Source: Symsagittifera roscoffensis (Eukaryota; Xenacoelomorpha; Acoela; Convolutidae). Taken from it: a stretch of 64,000 nt of DNA. The position numbers were made by a program, and so were the translations under genes. The notes beneath the pieces were generated by a model. The model saw only the letters and a list, made by a program, of their open reading frames with translations, made no database searches and was not told the DNA's origin. Below, piece after piece: positions 45,001-60,000 of this stretch; position 1 is the first letter of the stretch, and each line of letters opens with the position of its first letter. Location of the stretch: the NCBI RefSeq assembly GCF_963678635.1, contig NC_087062.1:2108001-2172000 (forward strand), in the 5' to 3' direction.

Positions 45001-48000
45001 TATAACGGAATTTATGTATCAGTAGATAAGATTACACAAAAAGTTGCCATTCATTTACCTGAGGATCAATCATTGTTTATAATTCAAAGTGCTGATTTGA
45101 GTCTCATTTTTGGTTGTGATTTAGAACAAAATCAGACAGGTGTTATAATGAAAGGAAAAGGACCACATTATCCTCAGTATTCTTACGACATTATAAGAAT
45201 ACATTCCTTAATGATTTATAGTGATATTATAGAATATAATATAGTAGGCGATACAAAAACTCCATTACTGCGTTGTATTCCTTTCATTTCAAAAGTAAAA
45301 AATGGAGACATAATATCTACAGGACAGTACATGAACTATCAATCCTTCACAAATCTACAATTTAAAAAAAAATTAAAAAACTCTTTCCACAGCATAAAAA
45401 AAAGAACTAAGGGATACTACAGGTGAAAAAATTCCTTTTGTGTCCGTAGGAATTACACGAGTTGTCCTCTTGTTTCGCAAGATTTCGGATAATCATTTTT
45501 GATTTATACTTCATACGAAATGGTTGCTCAAAGTTCAGCTAATTTTCCTATTTTTTGTGGACATGCAAGGCAGCGTGGAAGAGGTTTTGGTGCTCTTGCA
45601 CAAACTCTTGGGAGAACTGCTATTCCCTTCATTAAAAAATATATAGTCCCAGATGCAAAAAGAATCGGAGCGGATTTATTTGAAATTGCTGCTCCAGAGA
45701 TTGGAGAAGTTGTCAGTGGACGAAAAAAACTCAAAACGTTTGCAAAAGATGTTGGAACAAAAACAGTTCGAAAACAGCTGGAAGGTGGAAAAAAGAAATC
45801 CAAGCGTAGAACAAGAAGAACCATTTCTCAAAAGAGTAGTTCAAAAATCAGTCGCTCTCGTAAAGACATTTTGACAAGATAAAATGAGTGTAAATCAAAG
45901 TAGTCATTTTCGGTACGGAGTGTTTACAAATTCTTCTTCGGAGGTTTTTGATAAAGTCCCAGTTTTGGAAACAATTATGTCATCTTACACACAAGAAGTA
46001 TTCCCCAGTACTTCTCTAGATGAAAGCAGTATTGAGTTTGAATTTGAAACGGATCGTAATCTCTACTTGGATATGCGTGATACCCATCTTAGCTTAAGGC
46101 TTCAACTATTCAAAGGAAGATTGTTTGATGCTTTCAAAAAAGAAAAAGCAGAACATAAAGCAAAATCGGAGGAAGATTCAGATGAGGAACCACAAACGTA
46201 CTTAACTTATGTAAACAATCTACTACATTCTCTATTCTCCAACTGTGAAGTTTATTTTAAAAATATAATGGTTTACAATGCCAATGGATTATATCTTCAT
46301 AAGGCACAGATATCGAACGAATTCAACTCGTCAGCAGTGAGTAATAAAGGAATTCTTGCTTGTCATGGATACAGTTTTGAAGAAAATCCTGATGCATTTG
46401 ATATGTATCCATTCACTGATAGAGCAAATTCCTTGGGAACAGGGATAACTTTTTCAATCTATGGGAGACTCGCCATTAATTTGTTTACTTGCGAAAAACT
46501 GTTGCTACCAAATACCAAAGTTCGAATTAAACTTATTCGAGCTAGACCTAATTTTTACATGTTATCTGATAATCCAAATGTCAGTCTGAAAATAGTTGAT
46601 TGTTCACTGTTTACAAGAAGAAGTTTAGTAGCTGAACCTAATCATTAATATTTGCAATGGAATCTGGAAAGGGAACCTGCTCATTAAAATTACATGGAAA
46701 CTATAGCAAGAACCTTTATCATTCCATCTCTACAAAACCAGTTTATTCAGGAAAATGTTTTCAATAATGCCCCAATCAGAAGGATAGCTGTTGTAATGGA
46801 TACAAATTCCGCTGTTGCGGGATCTTTTTATGAAAATCTTTTCAATTATCAACAATTTCACAATTTCATTTGAGAGAGCTAAGAATTATTCGGGGTGGAA
46901 GAGCAATTATTTCATTAGATACAACTTCCCCTTGTCGACCCTATGTTACAACAATGAAAGCAATGCAGTTTAACGAAGATTTTCCAGCTCTTCCTATGGA
47001 AGATTTTCAAAATCACTATATTCTAGTTTTTGACTTGACTTTACTACAGGATGCCGCTGAACACTTGCATTATCCAGAACTTAGTGGAGAAAGCTTGAGA
47101 TTAGAAATGTTTTTCCAATTTCCCTTGGAGCAAGTAACGGAAGTAATAGTCTTGGGAGAAAGACTATCAAATATTCAAATTGACAAATTCGGAACAGTCG
47201 CTAAAAATGTTTAATTTTTTTGAGTTTTCAGGTTCCTATAAAAATATTGTAATTTTTTTGGGACTTTTCTTTGTTATTATCTCTGTACTATCTATATTGT
47301 TTTTCTTCAGACCTAAAGCTCCAGAAAAAATAGAGAAGGAATGCTGTTTAGTTGAAAACCCGAGACACTTTTTCAACCTAGACTGTAAAACAGTATTCAA
47401 TAAACTTTGCCCACTATATAAGGCTTGTGTATGGGACTTTGTTGATTCAATTCCTAAATGTGTGTAAGTCATAATTCTTTCTTTTTTTTAACCTAAAGTA
47501 CACTATCAAACTATCAATTTCATTTTTAGCTGTAAATCAGCCTACAATTGCAAAGATGGATAACACCTCACTTTTGCAATTTATTGAAAGAATTCCAGAG
47601 CTCAGGTTCAAGTACATGGGATCATACCCTTCTGATACAGTACCTCAACTAACAAAATACTCTTTTGCAATTATTAACTCAGCCCCAAGCAATGATAGAG
47701 GAGAACACTGGATTATGAATGCTCGAATGAATAAAAGCTACTACATTGCAGATTCTTTGGGAAGAAAGAGATCAACTTACCCCTTTTTGACGAAAAAGTT
47801 TCGACGAATGGTTCCTCGAAAGCTACAAAAGACTGATAATTTGTGTGGTTTTTACGCAATTTATTCAGCGTTTCTCCTTTTTAAATTTTTCCAAAAGAAC
47901 TTGAATAAAGTTCATGATGTGTATGTTTTGAACTTTATCAGTAATTTCATGTAAAAGAGCATTTTTTTGTAAGTGTTAATTTTTGCAGTAATTTTACTAT

Positions 48001-51000
48001 ACGATGTAGTGAATTGTTTGATTAATATGTAATTTAACTTTTTAAATTCCTTAGATTTTTTACGAAAAGCATCTTAGCAACTAACCCTTTGATGAAATAC
48101 GGAGAAGGATGATGGAATATGGATGTTGTAGTCCCCCAATTGAAAGATTTAACGATAGAGTAGATAAATTTACGAAAATTGTAACCAATTTCTAGTAAAA
48201 TGTATAATTATTTTAAAAGTTTACTCTGAGAAAGATGGAAAAATTATTACACAAAAATATCAGAACCAAAAAATAATAATACTATGTTTTTCTCAGTGTG
48301 AATTTTTACCGTGGCTGAGCAATTGATAAATTTGGATGATAATTTTTTGGAAAATTTGGAAATTTCAAATAATTTTTTTGGAAAATTTGGAAATTTCAAA
48401 GAATTTTTTAAAGATTAAAGACAAAGTGATAAAAGAGAACTGAAATGAATCGTAGCAAGAATTATGACAGAATAAATAAACCAGTTGAGGTAAAAATAAG
48501 TTAGATAATTATGTGAAAAAAGATAAAATAAGTCATAAAATTAACAAGTGTAATGAACCTGTCATCCGTTCTCCAGATAACCTGCGGAAAAAAGATTAAG
48601 TAGGATAAAAAAGTAATCAACCGTGAGGAGCTGTCAAGATTCCCCTGATATCCCGTGGAGCGGAATAACTAATCTGTCAAAGATAATCCCCTCTTGACAA
48701 TTTTCCCCAGATAACCTGAGGGAAAATAAATAACATGAAATAAGAATTTAAGATTCTTTCGAGAAAAAAAAATATTCCGTGATATATTAGTTTATGATCC
48801 CATACTCTAAATCGAAACTTAATTTTCGTCGAAACTTACCATCTGAAACTTACCATCCAAAAAAAAAATTTTCATTTTTCAATAAAAAATTGTTTTTCAA
48901 TAAAAAATTGCCAAAAATTTTTTTGAAACTTACCATCTGAAACTTTACCATCTTACCATCTGAAACCAACCATCGTAATACATTAGGAATCCTATTCCCT
49001 AATGAGTTCTTAATTCCCTACAAAGAATTTCTTAGACATAGGGAAATCTATACATGCGAAATTCGGGCGCCGAAAATTTTTCTGAAACTTACCATCTTAT
49101 CATCTGAAACCTCGTATCTTAATACATTGGGAAACCTATTCCCTATCGTAATACATCGGGAAATCTATAGCCTATCTTAATACATAGGGTGCTGACCGGA
49201 TACTCTATAGCCTATGTTAATACATGGGGGTCAGCACCCCCCCCCCCCCGGCTGAACTGCCCCAACATATACTAATGATGGTGAAAAAAGGCCATTTTGA
49301 CGAACGCGCTTTTGGACGATTTTTTATTGCTCTAACTCCAAAAACTCAAAAACTCGATCCCCAAAACAAATTGACAAAATTCGGAAAATTATCAAAATTT
49401 GATCGAAAAAGTTTTGTTTTTTCTAACTTCTACTGAGTCCTTTCTCACGCGGTTTCTCTAGTCAGGTGGATCAAACTACGTAGTAACTCCCTGTGTAAAA
49501 TTTTTTTGCTGTTCGGAAAAACTCGGATATCCAAAATTTTGGGGGTCAACAGTTAGGTCGCAAATCGGTAATTTTCGACAAAATTTGGGTGTTTCTCGGG
49601 TCTAAATAGGAGATAAGTATTATGTAGTTAGGACATTAATCTATTAATAGTCGTTAATGAATATTACTTTACTCTCCTTTGCACCAAAAAACCCGAATTA
49701 GGACCCTCAACTCGGAAATTCGTGATCGATGGAGGGTACAATCGGACCGCGTCAATCGTGACCCCCACCTCTTGATGAAATAGTACCCGAACGATACCAA
49801 AATTGTTTCAACAATACCCAACAGTCGTTGTGGATGTTGTCCCTGATGCCCCTGTTGAGTGTTGAACACGTCGGTCAGCTTGCCACTCTACCGTCCGGTC
49901 ACCGGCAAAATCACCATTAACGTGCTTAAATACTCAAATTACACTCAAGGGAGGGTACCCAACCCGTTACCAAAACACACAATCTTTCTATCAGAAATGA
50001 TATAAATCAATCTAAAACAACATCAAATAGGAAGGCCAGATCCCATCTTGTCCGGAAATAACATAAGAACTGTCACTTTATGTTTTTTATAATTTAGGTC
50101 TTTTTTGGATTTTTTACTGTTTTTTTGTACTTTTTCGTTTTCAAATAAAATTATTTTTAGCTTTTTCTTGGTTATACACTATTTTTTTTGGTTTTACCCT
50201 TTCTCTTTAATTGTTTTTGGTCCTGGGACTTGGGACAAGCGGGCTCATGACTTCCCATCTAACCTTCCGGCCCCCGGAATTTTCGGTGTTAACTAAGTTA
50301 AAAAGTTAAATAGTACTAGGCGGAGGGTGCGTACCTTCCCCCTAGTACAACAAAGGTCCCTAAGGCCTCTAAATTGGGCATACGCCCGGATAGGAGGGGT
50401 CGTCGTTGAAACGTTTGCTGATCATGATGGTCTCGTACCTTTAACAGGCCCACCCAGGAGCGCCATATAAAAACGCCCATAAAAAGCGCCATAAAAACGC
50501 CAAAGTTTTATGGCATCAGAGTAGCTCAAAACCAGTTTTTTATAGTTCTTCACCATATACTGTATCTGGGGGACCCAGCCTCCGCTTCTGTGTTTTTCCT
50601 GTAATAACGTCGTTATTACTCCCAATTCGTGGCACGTGAGGGTACTGCTCTCCACTACTTCCCCACTGAAGCCTCCCTTCTCGCTAATATCTTCCGCTAA
50701 GTGTCTTATCGTGCGTGATTGTCACGATAAGAGCTTCGTTTTTAAATCGTTATCGTCCGACTGTTTCTCACTATTTTCGCTGTTGTTTTTATTTTATCAC
50801 TTTTTTCTAGTCAAAATGGCCGTTTTTGTACTTCTGAGAAATATCCGTTCTTTAATCGAAATTTTGAAAATTCAAAATTATCGAATATTCTGACCCTCCT
50901 AACAATTTTTCCTTCCTTAAAGCCTTTACTTCTATGTCTACGTTGCATCGGAAGGTTGCGCTGTGCCAGTCTGGCAGAATGGCACAAACCGAACATCAAT

Positions 51001-54000
51001 TTCTCATCTTTAACGTGGGGTGCTGTCAGGGTACATTCAGGGGTTGCAAATCTGCAGTCTGAGTGTAACTGCTCAAATTCTTTTGATTTTAGAGAAGTGG
51101 CGTTTTTTATGATTTTTTAAGCGAGAAATGGTATTTTTATGATTTTTTTAATTATTGTTTTTTCAAAAATTTTAGATATAAAATAAATTAACCGAACTTC
51201 GATTTCTCAACCTTATAGTTGGGGGTTGTCAATACAATCAGGGGTTGCAAATCTAGAGTCCCGGTATGACTGCTCAAATCCTTTTGGTTTTCGAGAAATA
51301 GCGTTTTCATTGATTTGTTTATTTTTTTGTTTAAAAAACTTAGATATAAGAAAAATTAAACAAACTTCAATTTCTCAACACTATAGTGGACTGCTGTCAG
51401 GGTACAATCAGAGGTTGCAAATCTGAAGTCCAAGTTTGACTGCTCAAATCTTTTTGGTTTTCGAGATATGGCTTTTTTTAAAATTTTTTCATTAAAAAAA
51501 ATAGGTATGTCACATTCGACCAGAATGTGCCAAAATGTAGATTCGGTGATTTCAACTATTTAGCAGCGAACCTTCCGAATTGGCGATTGAGAAGGAACAA
51601 GAACGTTATTAAAACGATTGGACAAATCGTGAAGGCTGAAGGATTCGGAAATTCCTAAATTTTAAATTTTCGAAGTGATGTCGTAGCATTTCTCAGTAAC
51701 ATCAAAAACGGCCATTTTTGCAGAAAAACCGAAAAGCAACAAAACAACATTAGTTGCGACGAAGATAACAACAAAAGAACCGAGGCTCGGAATCAAAGAA
51801 AAACAGAAGTGACAGAGACCGCTCCGATTTGCAACTATTATGTCGCTACAATAGTTGCAAGAACGTTGCGAACAACGGTGAAGGGTGGAGGACAGCCTTC
51901 AGGGAGGAAGATAAGACTCTTATTTCCCCAGATTCGGGAATCCGGAGGGGTCTCGGGACTGGAACTTATATTATCTTATATAAACTTTTTGCTTATCTAT
52001 TATATTCTGAATTGAATTTAATTAACAACTGAATTCATTTTGATAAGGATGAGAAGCTAGGAATTGGGGGAAAAGGTTGATCCATCTTCGATGGAGATGA
52101 TGATTTTTATCTACTGAACAAAAACAATAATAATTCAATAAATAGTAGTAGCCCTGTTTTAGGAGTGACCTCGTAGTCTGGGGATACTGAGACCCAGCCA
52201 TGAGCTCACTATTTCTGCATGTAATCTAGTTAATTTGAGCGTTCTGGTCGAAGCCGGAGAACAGTAACGTTTTTGTCGACCCGATGTTAGAAATACCACC
52301 AAAAGAACTGGCTTTGGTAGAGACGGTGAAAAACATGTAAAGCTATGTTTAGACGTTGGCCAGTCGTCTTAGGACCTAGCTCTTTTTTCCGTTGAAATGT
52401 ATCTTCCGGGCGAATGTTACATAGATGTTTTTATGGCGCTCCTGGGTGTTATTCTTTTTTAGCATCATGACCGGCAAAACCGTTAACGAGCGGATGCTCA
52501 CATTAACGCCCTTAATAGGCCAAAACTGCCGGGGCGGAAGGGTGGTTCGGAACGCGGAAGCCTTCCGGATTACCGTGAATAGCTTTTTAACCTAGTTAAG
52601 ACCAAAAATTCACGAACCAGGAAGGGTGGGGGGATCGGCCGTCCCCTCAATCCCTGATTGGTTTGTGACCAAAAACACTTAGAGATATATATGAAACCAA
52701 ACATAAAGTAGTATAGTACCCAAGAAAAACAAAAAAAAATTTTTTTAAAAAAACCGAAAAAACCTAAAACAGTAATAAAGTAATAAATCAGTAGAAATCA
52801 TCCCCCCAGACAAGATGTGATCCGACCCCCCCAATTGTTGTGGATAGATATATTGTTATTACAGGCATTTATATCAGTCAGGATCGTTACGATCAATTTT
52901 TGTGGCCCGTTTGTGAGCCTTGTACTGTAGGGTTATTTGAGCATTTAAGCACGTTAGTGATAAATTGCGCTCAATCCGGAAGGGTCTGCTGTTTTGCGCT
53001 AAATTCGGAAGGGTCGTGGGAGAAGACTGATCCGGCAAGCAGTACAAGAAGCAACAAGAAGGGGCTCAACGACAACAACAATCGACTGTTGGGTATCGTT
53101 AACAAGTTTTGTATCCCTTTTGGTACAAAAAGTAAGATAGGAATCTGTGGGGGGCTCGACAGTGCTGCACTGTAGTGACCCTTCACCGAACTGCGATTAT
53201 CCGAGTTAAGCACCTTAATTCGGATATTAAACAAACCCGGAGGGATATAGTATTACTAATATTATTACTTATATAGTCTATATTAATACTCCTATAAAGT
53301 TTTTCAGTGAAAAACACAGAAAGCAGACCGGTTTTTAGGGTCAAAATAGCGATATTTTGATCCGCCCCACAAATCGCGATTTTTGATATATCGATATTTT
53401 TTTAAATAGAAAAAGCGTTAAATTAGTGTGTTACATCGTAATTGCACTACTATATTAGATAGAACTGGTTAAGTTTAGATCGGAAGTGGTTGGAACTATT
53501 TTAGTACAAAAAACCAAATTTTCTCAATTTTTGACAGTACGAAACACTATAATATCAGAAAATTTTTTGAAATTTTTGAGTTTGGAAGGAGACGATTTGG
53601 TTAATAACTTTTAAACGACTGGACAGATCCAGTTGATCTTGGTACCTTTAGATCAGAGATTAGCTGAACTTACTAGATGGAACAAGAATTATTCGAAAAA
53701 GCAAGTGTGAAAAATTTTTGCGATTGTTTTTAAGCAAATTCCCAAATTAGGGATAATATATCCTTCATGTTTTATGAAAAAATTTTTGGAGAGCCCTTAA
53801 ACCCCTACCAAAAGGTGTTAGCGATTGAATTAAGTAGCTTTAGACTGTTCTAGACAAAAAGGGAAGGCTAAAGGCACAAGAAGACCTGAATAGAGCCGAA
53901 ATTAGGCAAGCGATAAGACCCTTCACCGTTAGCGTGAAATGTCAAATAAGAGGCTTAACTTGAATCTGGAGGGGTCTAGGAACGGATCATATACCCTTGC

Positions 54001-57000
54001 CAGTTAATTCAAACAGCATAATAGCATCGCAGAACGTATCCGGAGGGGTATAGGTTGAAATCAAGGAAAACTCCTAAAAGCTACTTTTACAAAAACAGAG
54101 GGCTCCCAATCCATAGGGGTCAATTTTTTTTTCCAATTCGGAGGGGTCCCAATCCGGAGGGGTCTTGTTTTCACAAAACCGGAGGGGGTCCCAATCCGGA
54201 GGGGTCTTAAATTTACTAACTCAGAGGTGTCCCAATCCGGAGGGGTATTAATTTTACCAATCCGGAAGGGTCCTATTTTTGCCAATCCGGAGGGGTACTG
54301 TTTTTTGTCAACCCGGAGAGATATTTTTTTATCAAAGGACTAGATAAACAGAAGAAAAGATAATGATGAGTGATATTAGGTTATTAAGAGACAGGCTAGG
54401 AACCAGTGACTGCACTGGTAACTTGCCTTTCAAAGAAGACCAGACCGAAACAAAACAGGTCCGACCTCGGATATTCGCAACACTAAAACTAAATTGAAAA
54501 AGAGTGTAACTCACTGGTGTAGATTGAAACTCAATACGTTTTTGCGAAGAGTGACTGCCCTGAGGGTTTTAGTAGGTCTAGCTCGGGCAGTCCGAAGGCA
54601 GATAGGTAACACAGTACTCGATGGGTGCAATAGACGCCACTTGAGAAAATTACTGCCTTCAAAGTTTTGTCTGTTTGGTGCAGCACCAAGCAGGGAAAGC
54701 TTTTTCTTTAAAATACAAGTTCGACTTTTGTACTGCGGTCGACTGAAGTACAATACACATACGTTTTTCACAGAAATATTCTTAGTCTGTTATTTTTGAT
54801 TTTAAATCAACATAATTTGTGCTAGATTGGATAGTGAGTACACTATCTTTTAAATTGACTGATATCATCATATTGTGCTAGTTCTCAATGTGAATAAGTT
54901 ATATACAAGCTGTATTCTGATAACGTACAGGGATTCGTGGTCACTATTTAATAAAAAAATTTGTGAAACTTATTTTGTTGTGTTGTTATTATCAATAGTC
55001 AGACTAGAAGGTCACTAGAAATCGAATTGAGAACATAGGTTTGAGAAGGTACAGATAGCAAATGATTCTAGACAAGTCAAGAGTACCCAAACGAGGTAAT
55101 AGCTCTTGGAAATTCATATCTGAGGAGCAAAGAAAATCAATGACTGATCCTTTTGTGGAACGGATCACAAGAACACGGACCGGCAAAAGGAAGATGGTTT
55201 CAGGCAGAATGGTTGAAACCAGGAGTCCGAAGTCCTCAGAAGAGCAAAAAACTATGTTAGAAGTGGAGGTCCATCCGGACCAGGCCATGCACGAGAATGA
55301 AGAAATGCATGGGCCGGAAGGGAGAGGGAACAGAAGGCTAGCGAGTGAATCTACTCCGGTAGAACAAGGCCATGATTTTGCCACTTCCACCGGAACACTG
55401 GACCGAGAGGAGATGTCGGAACTGTCCGACATCTCTACTGAAATTGTGACGACTAGGAGATCTCCCACAGACAATACCATGATGGCAGATGTGACGGAGA
55501 AACAGACTACGTCCTCATCGTTCACAGAAAGAATGAAGAACACTTTGGGGAACATATTTCCATTCTCCATGGGAGTGGGCACAGGAAATGAAGGTGAATC
55601 GCGGGAGGAGGAAGAGGACGATGATTAGCAAGTGGATTTTGGATCACAAGTCAGCCTCAATAGTTCAACCCAGGAGAATGAGCCATACATCAACAGAGGG
55701 GCTGGAAATATAGACAAATTTGGTGTGGTGAGAACGATAAGTAAAGACACAAACACATCAGGCCAGTCAAGAGACTTTGTGAATATGACAAATTTGGAGA
55801 CGCGAACTGGGGAGAATAGAAACATACGGCTAGGTAACGCGTCGGCGGAACCAGAAATGGATGATGAAAAAACGTCGAGTCAGAGAATCAAAGCCCGAAT
55901 CTCGACCAGCACAAAGCTGCCTGGGACAGACAGGGTGACACCACCACTAGTGACGCCACTAGTGGAAAACGGGGCATCATTAGAAGAAGCCATGAACAAC
56001 ATAGTGAGCAGTATAGGAGATCAAAACGAACAGATGTCCACAAGGATGAGCGAACTAGAAAGAGCGGTCCACGTTGAAAGAGAGAGAAAGTCTGCGGGAA
56101 GAAATAAACCGAAATAGACAAGAAGTTGGTAGGAGCGAAAAGCGCTTGAAAGAAAGAACGGACGAGCACATAGCAAAGAACTTGTCGCGAATGACAAGAG
56201 AAGCGGAACAGAGAGAGTTACGCTTAAGGGAAGATATGGAGAAGTTAAGAACGCAACAAGAGCAGACTCTTGGGACTCTTGACACAAAGTTAGATGCGAT
56301 GATGGAGAGGCGAACTCAGGCTATCATGTACAGGTTGGACGGGCTACTAGGAGGCAGGAGAGAACCAAGAGAAGGGGAACTGAATTCGGGAGGTCCCAGC
56401 AGGGAACCGAAGGTGAACTTCAATGACCATCAAGGAGAAGGACAGATGGATCCACTAGAGGCTGGGGCAGCTCATCAAGCTATACCACAAGGGATTATAG
56501 AACAGTAGGGCAAGTTCAACAGGGAACAGACAGACCTCGAATGAAAGACCGACATAAGGCACACATGCAACTGGGAGAGGTGATTCCAGTAACAGGAGAA
56601 ATGCCAGCCCAGGAAAGGTTCATGTGGGCCAAGGAGGAAATAGTCGCGGTGATTCGGTTTGTAGTGATGCACCAACTATCGTAATACATCGGGAAATCTA
56701 TAGCCTATCTTAATACATAGGGTGCTGACCGGATACTCTATAGCCTATGTTAATACATGGGGGTCAGCACCCCCCCCCCGGCTGAACTGCCCCAACATAT
56801 ACTAATGATGGTGAAAAAAGGCCATTTTGACGAACGCGCTTTTGGACGATTTTTTATTGCTCTAACTCCAAAAACTCAAAAACTCGATCCCCAAAACAAA
56901 TTGACAAAATTCGGAAAATTATCAAAATTTGATCGAAAAAGTTTTGTTTTTTCTAACTTCTACTGAGTCCTTTCTCACGCGGTTTCTCTAGTCAGGTGGA

Positions 57001-60000
57001 TCAAACTACGTAGTAACTCCCTGTGTAAAATTTTTTTGCTGTTCGGAAAAACTCGGATAACCAAAATTTTGGGGGTCAACAGTTAGGTCGCAAATCGGTA
57101 ATTTTCGACAAAATTTGGGTGTTTCTCGGGTCTAAATAGGAGATAAGTATTATGTAGTTAGGACATTAATCTATTAATAGTCGTTAATGAATATTACTTT
57201 ACTCTCCTTTGCACCAAAAAACCCGAATTAGGACCCTCAACTCGGAAATTCGTGATCGATGGAGGGTACAATCGGACCGCGTCAATCGTGACCCCCACCT
57301 CTTGATGAAATAGTACCCGAACGATACCAAAATTGTTTCAACAATACCCAACAGTCGTTGTGGATGTTGTCCCTGATGCCCCTGTTGAGTGTTGAACACG
57401 TCGGTCAGCTTGCCACTCTACCGTCCGGTCACCGGCAAAATCACCATTAACGTGCTTAAATACTCAAATTACACTCAAGGGAGGGTACCCAACCCGTTAC
57501 CAAAACACACAATCTTTCTATCAGAAATGATATAAATCAATCTAAAACAACATCAAATAGGAAGGCCAGATCCCATCTTGTCCGGAAATAACATAAGAAC
57601 TGTCACTTTATGTTTTTTATAATTTAGGTCTTTTTTGGATTTTTTACTGTTTTTTTGTACTTTTTCGTTTTCAAATAAAATTATTTTTAGCTTTTTCTTG
57701 GTTATACACTATTTTTTTTGGTTTTACGCTTTCTCTTTAATTGTTTTTGGTCCTGGGACTTGGGAGAAGCGGGCTCATGACTTCCCACCTAACCTTCCGG
57801 CCCCCGGAATTTTCGGTGTTAACTAAGTTAAAAAGTTAAATAGTACTAGGCGGAGGGTACGTACCTTCCCCCTAGTACAACAAAGGTCCATAAGGCCTCT
57901 AAATTGGGCATACGCACGGATAGGAGGGGTCGTCGTTGAAACGTTTGCTGATCATGATGGTCTCTTACCTTTAACAGGCCCACCCAGGAGCGCCATATAA
58001 AAACGCCCATAAAAAGCGCCATAAAAACGCCAAAGTTTTATGGCATCAGAGTAGCTCAAAACCAGTTTTTTATAGTTCTTCACCATATACTGTATCTGGG
58101 GGACCCAGCCTCCGCTTCTGTGTTTTTCCTGTAATAACGTCGTTATTACTCCCAATTCGTGGCACGTGAGGGTACTGCTCTCCACTACTTCCCCACTGAA
58201 GCCTCCCTTCTCGCTAATATCTTCCGCTAAGTGTCTTATCGTGCGTGATTGTCACGATAAGAGCTTCGTTTTTAAATCGTTATCGTCCGACTGTTTCTCA
58301 CTATTTTCGCTGTTGTTTTTATTTTATCACTTTTTTCTAGTCAAAATGGCCGTTTTTGTACTTCTGAGAAATATCCGTTCTTTAATCGAAATTTTGAAAA
58401 TTCAAAATTATCGAATATTCTGACCCTCCTAACAATTTTTCCTTCCTTAAAGCCTTTACTTCTATGTCTACGTTGCATCGGAAGGTTGCGCTGTGCCAGT
58501 CTGGCAGAATGGCACAAACCGAACTTCAATTTCTCATCTTTAACGTGGGGTGCTGTCAGGGTACATTCAGGGGTTGCAAATCTGCGGTCTGAGTGTAACT
58601 GCTCAAATTCTTTTGATTTTAGAGAAGTGGCGTTTTTTATGATTTTTTAGGCGAGAAATGGTATTTTTATGATTTTTTTAATTATTGTTTTTTCAAAAAT
58701 TTTAGATATAAAATAAATTAACCGAACTTCGATTTCTCAACCTTATAGTTGGGGGTTGTCAATACAATCAGGGGTTGCAAATCTAGAGTCCCGGTATGAC
58801 TGCTCAAATCCTTTTGGTTTTCGAGAAATAGCGTTTTCATTGATTTGTTTATTTTTTTGTTTAAAAAACTTAGATATAAGAAAAATTAAACAAACTTCAA
58901 TTTCTCAACACTATAGTGGACTGCTGTCAGGGTACAATCAGAGGTTGCAAATCTGAAGTCCAAGTTTGACTGCTCAAATCTTTTTGGTTTTCGAGATATG
59001 GCTTTTTTTAAAATTTTTTCATTAAAAAAAATAGGTATGTGACATTCGACCAGAATGTGCCAAAATGTAGATTCGGTGATTTCAAGTATTTAGCAGCGAA
59101 CCTTCCGAATTGGCGATTGAGAAGGAACAAGAACGTTATTAAAACGATTGGACAAATCGTGAAGGCTGAAGGATTCGGAAATTCCTAAATTTTAAATTTT
59201 CGAAGTGATGTCGTAGCATTTCTCAGTAACATCAAAAACGGCCATTTTTGCAGAAAAACCGAAAAGCAACAAAACAACATTAGTTGCGACGAAGATAACA
59301 ACAAAAGAACCGAGGCTCGGAATCAAAGAAAAACAGAAGTGACAGAGACCGCTCCGATTTGCAACTATTATGTCGCTACAATAGTTGCTAGAACGTTGCG
59401 AACAACGGTGAAGGGTGGAGGACAGCCTTCAGGGAGGAAGATAAGACTCTTATTTCCCCAGATTCGGGAATCCGGAGGGGTCTCGGGACTGGAACTTATA
59501 TTATCTTATATAAACTTTTTGCTTATCTATTATATTCTGAATTGAATTTAATTAACAACTGAATTCATTTTGATAAGGATGAGAAGCTAGGAGTTGGGGG
59601 AAAAGGTTGATCCATCTTCGATGGAGATGATGATTTTTATCTACTGAACAAAAACAATAATAATTCAATAAATAGCAGTAGCCCTGTTTTAGGAGTGACC
59701 TCGTAGTCTGGGGATACTGAGACCCAGCCATGAGCTCACTATTTCTGCATGTAATCTAGTTAATTTGAGCGTTCTGGTCGAAGCCGGAGAACAGTAACGT
59801 TTTTGTCGACCCGATGTTAGAAATACCACCAAAAGAACTGGCTTTGGTAGAGACGGTGAAAAACATGTAAAGCTATGTTTAGACGTTGGCCAGTCGTCTT
59901 AGGACCTAGCTCTTTTTTCCGTTGAAATGTATCTTCCGGGCGAATGTTACATAGATGTTTTTATGGCGCTCCTGGGTGTTATTCTTTTTTAGCATCATGA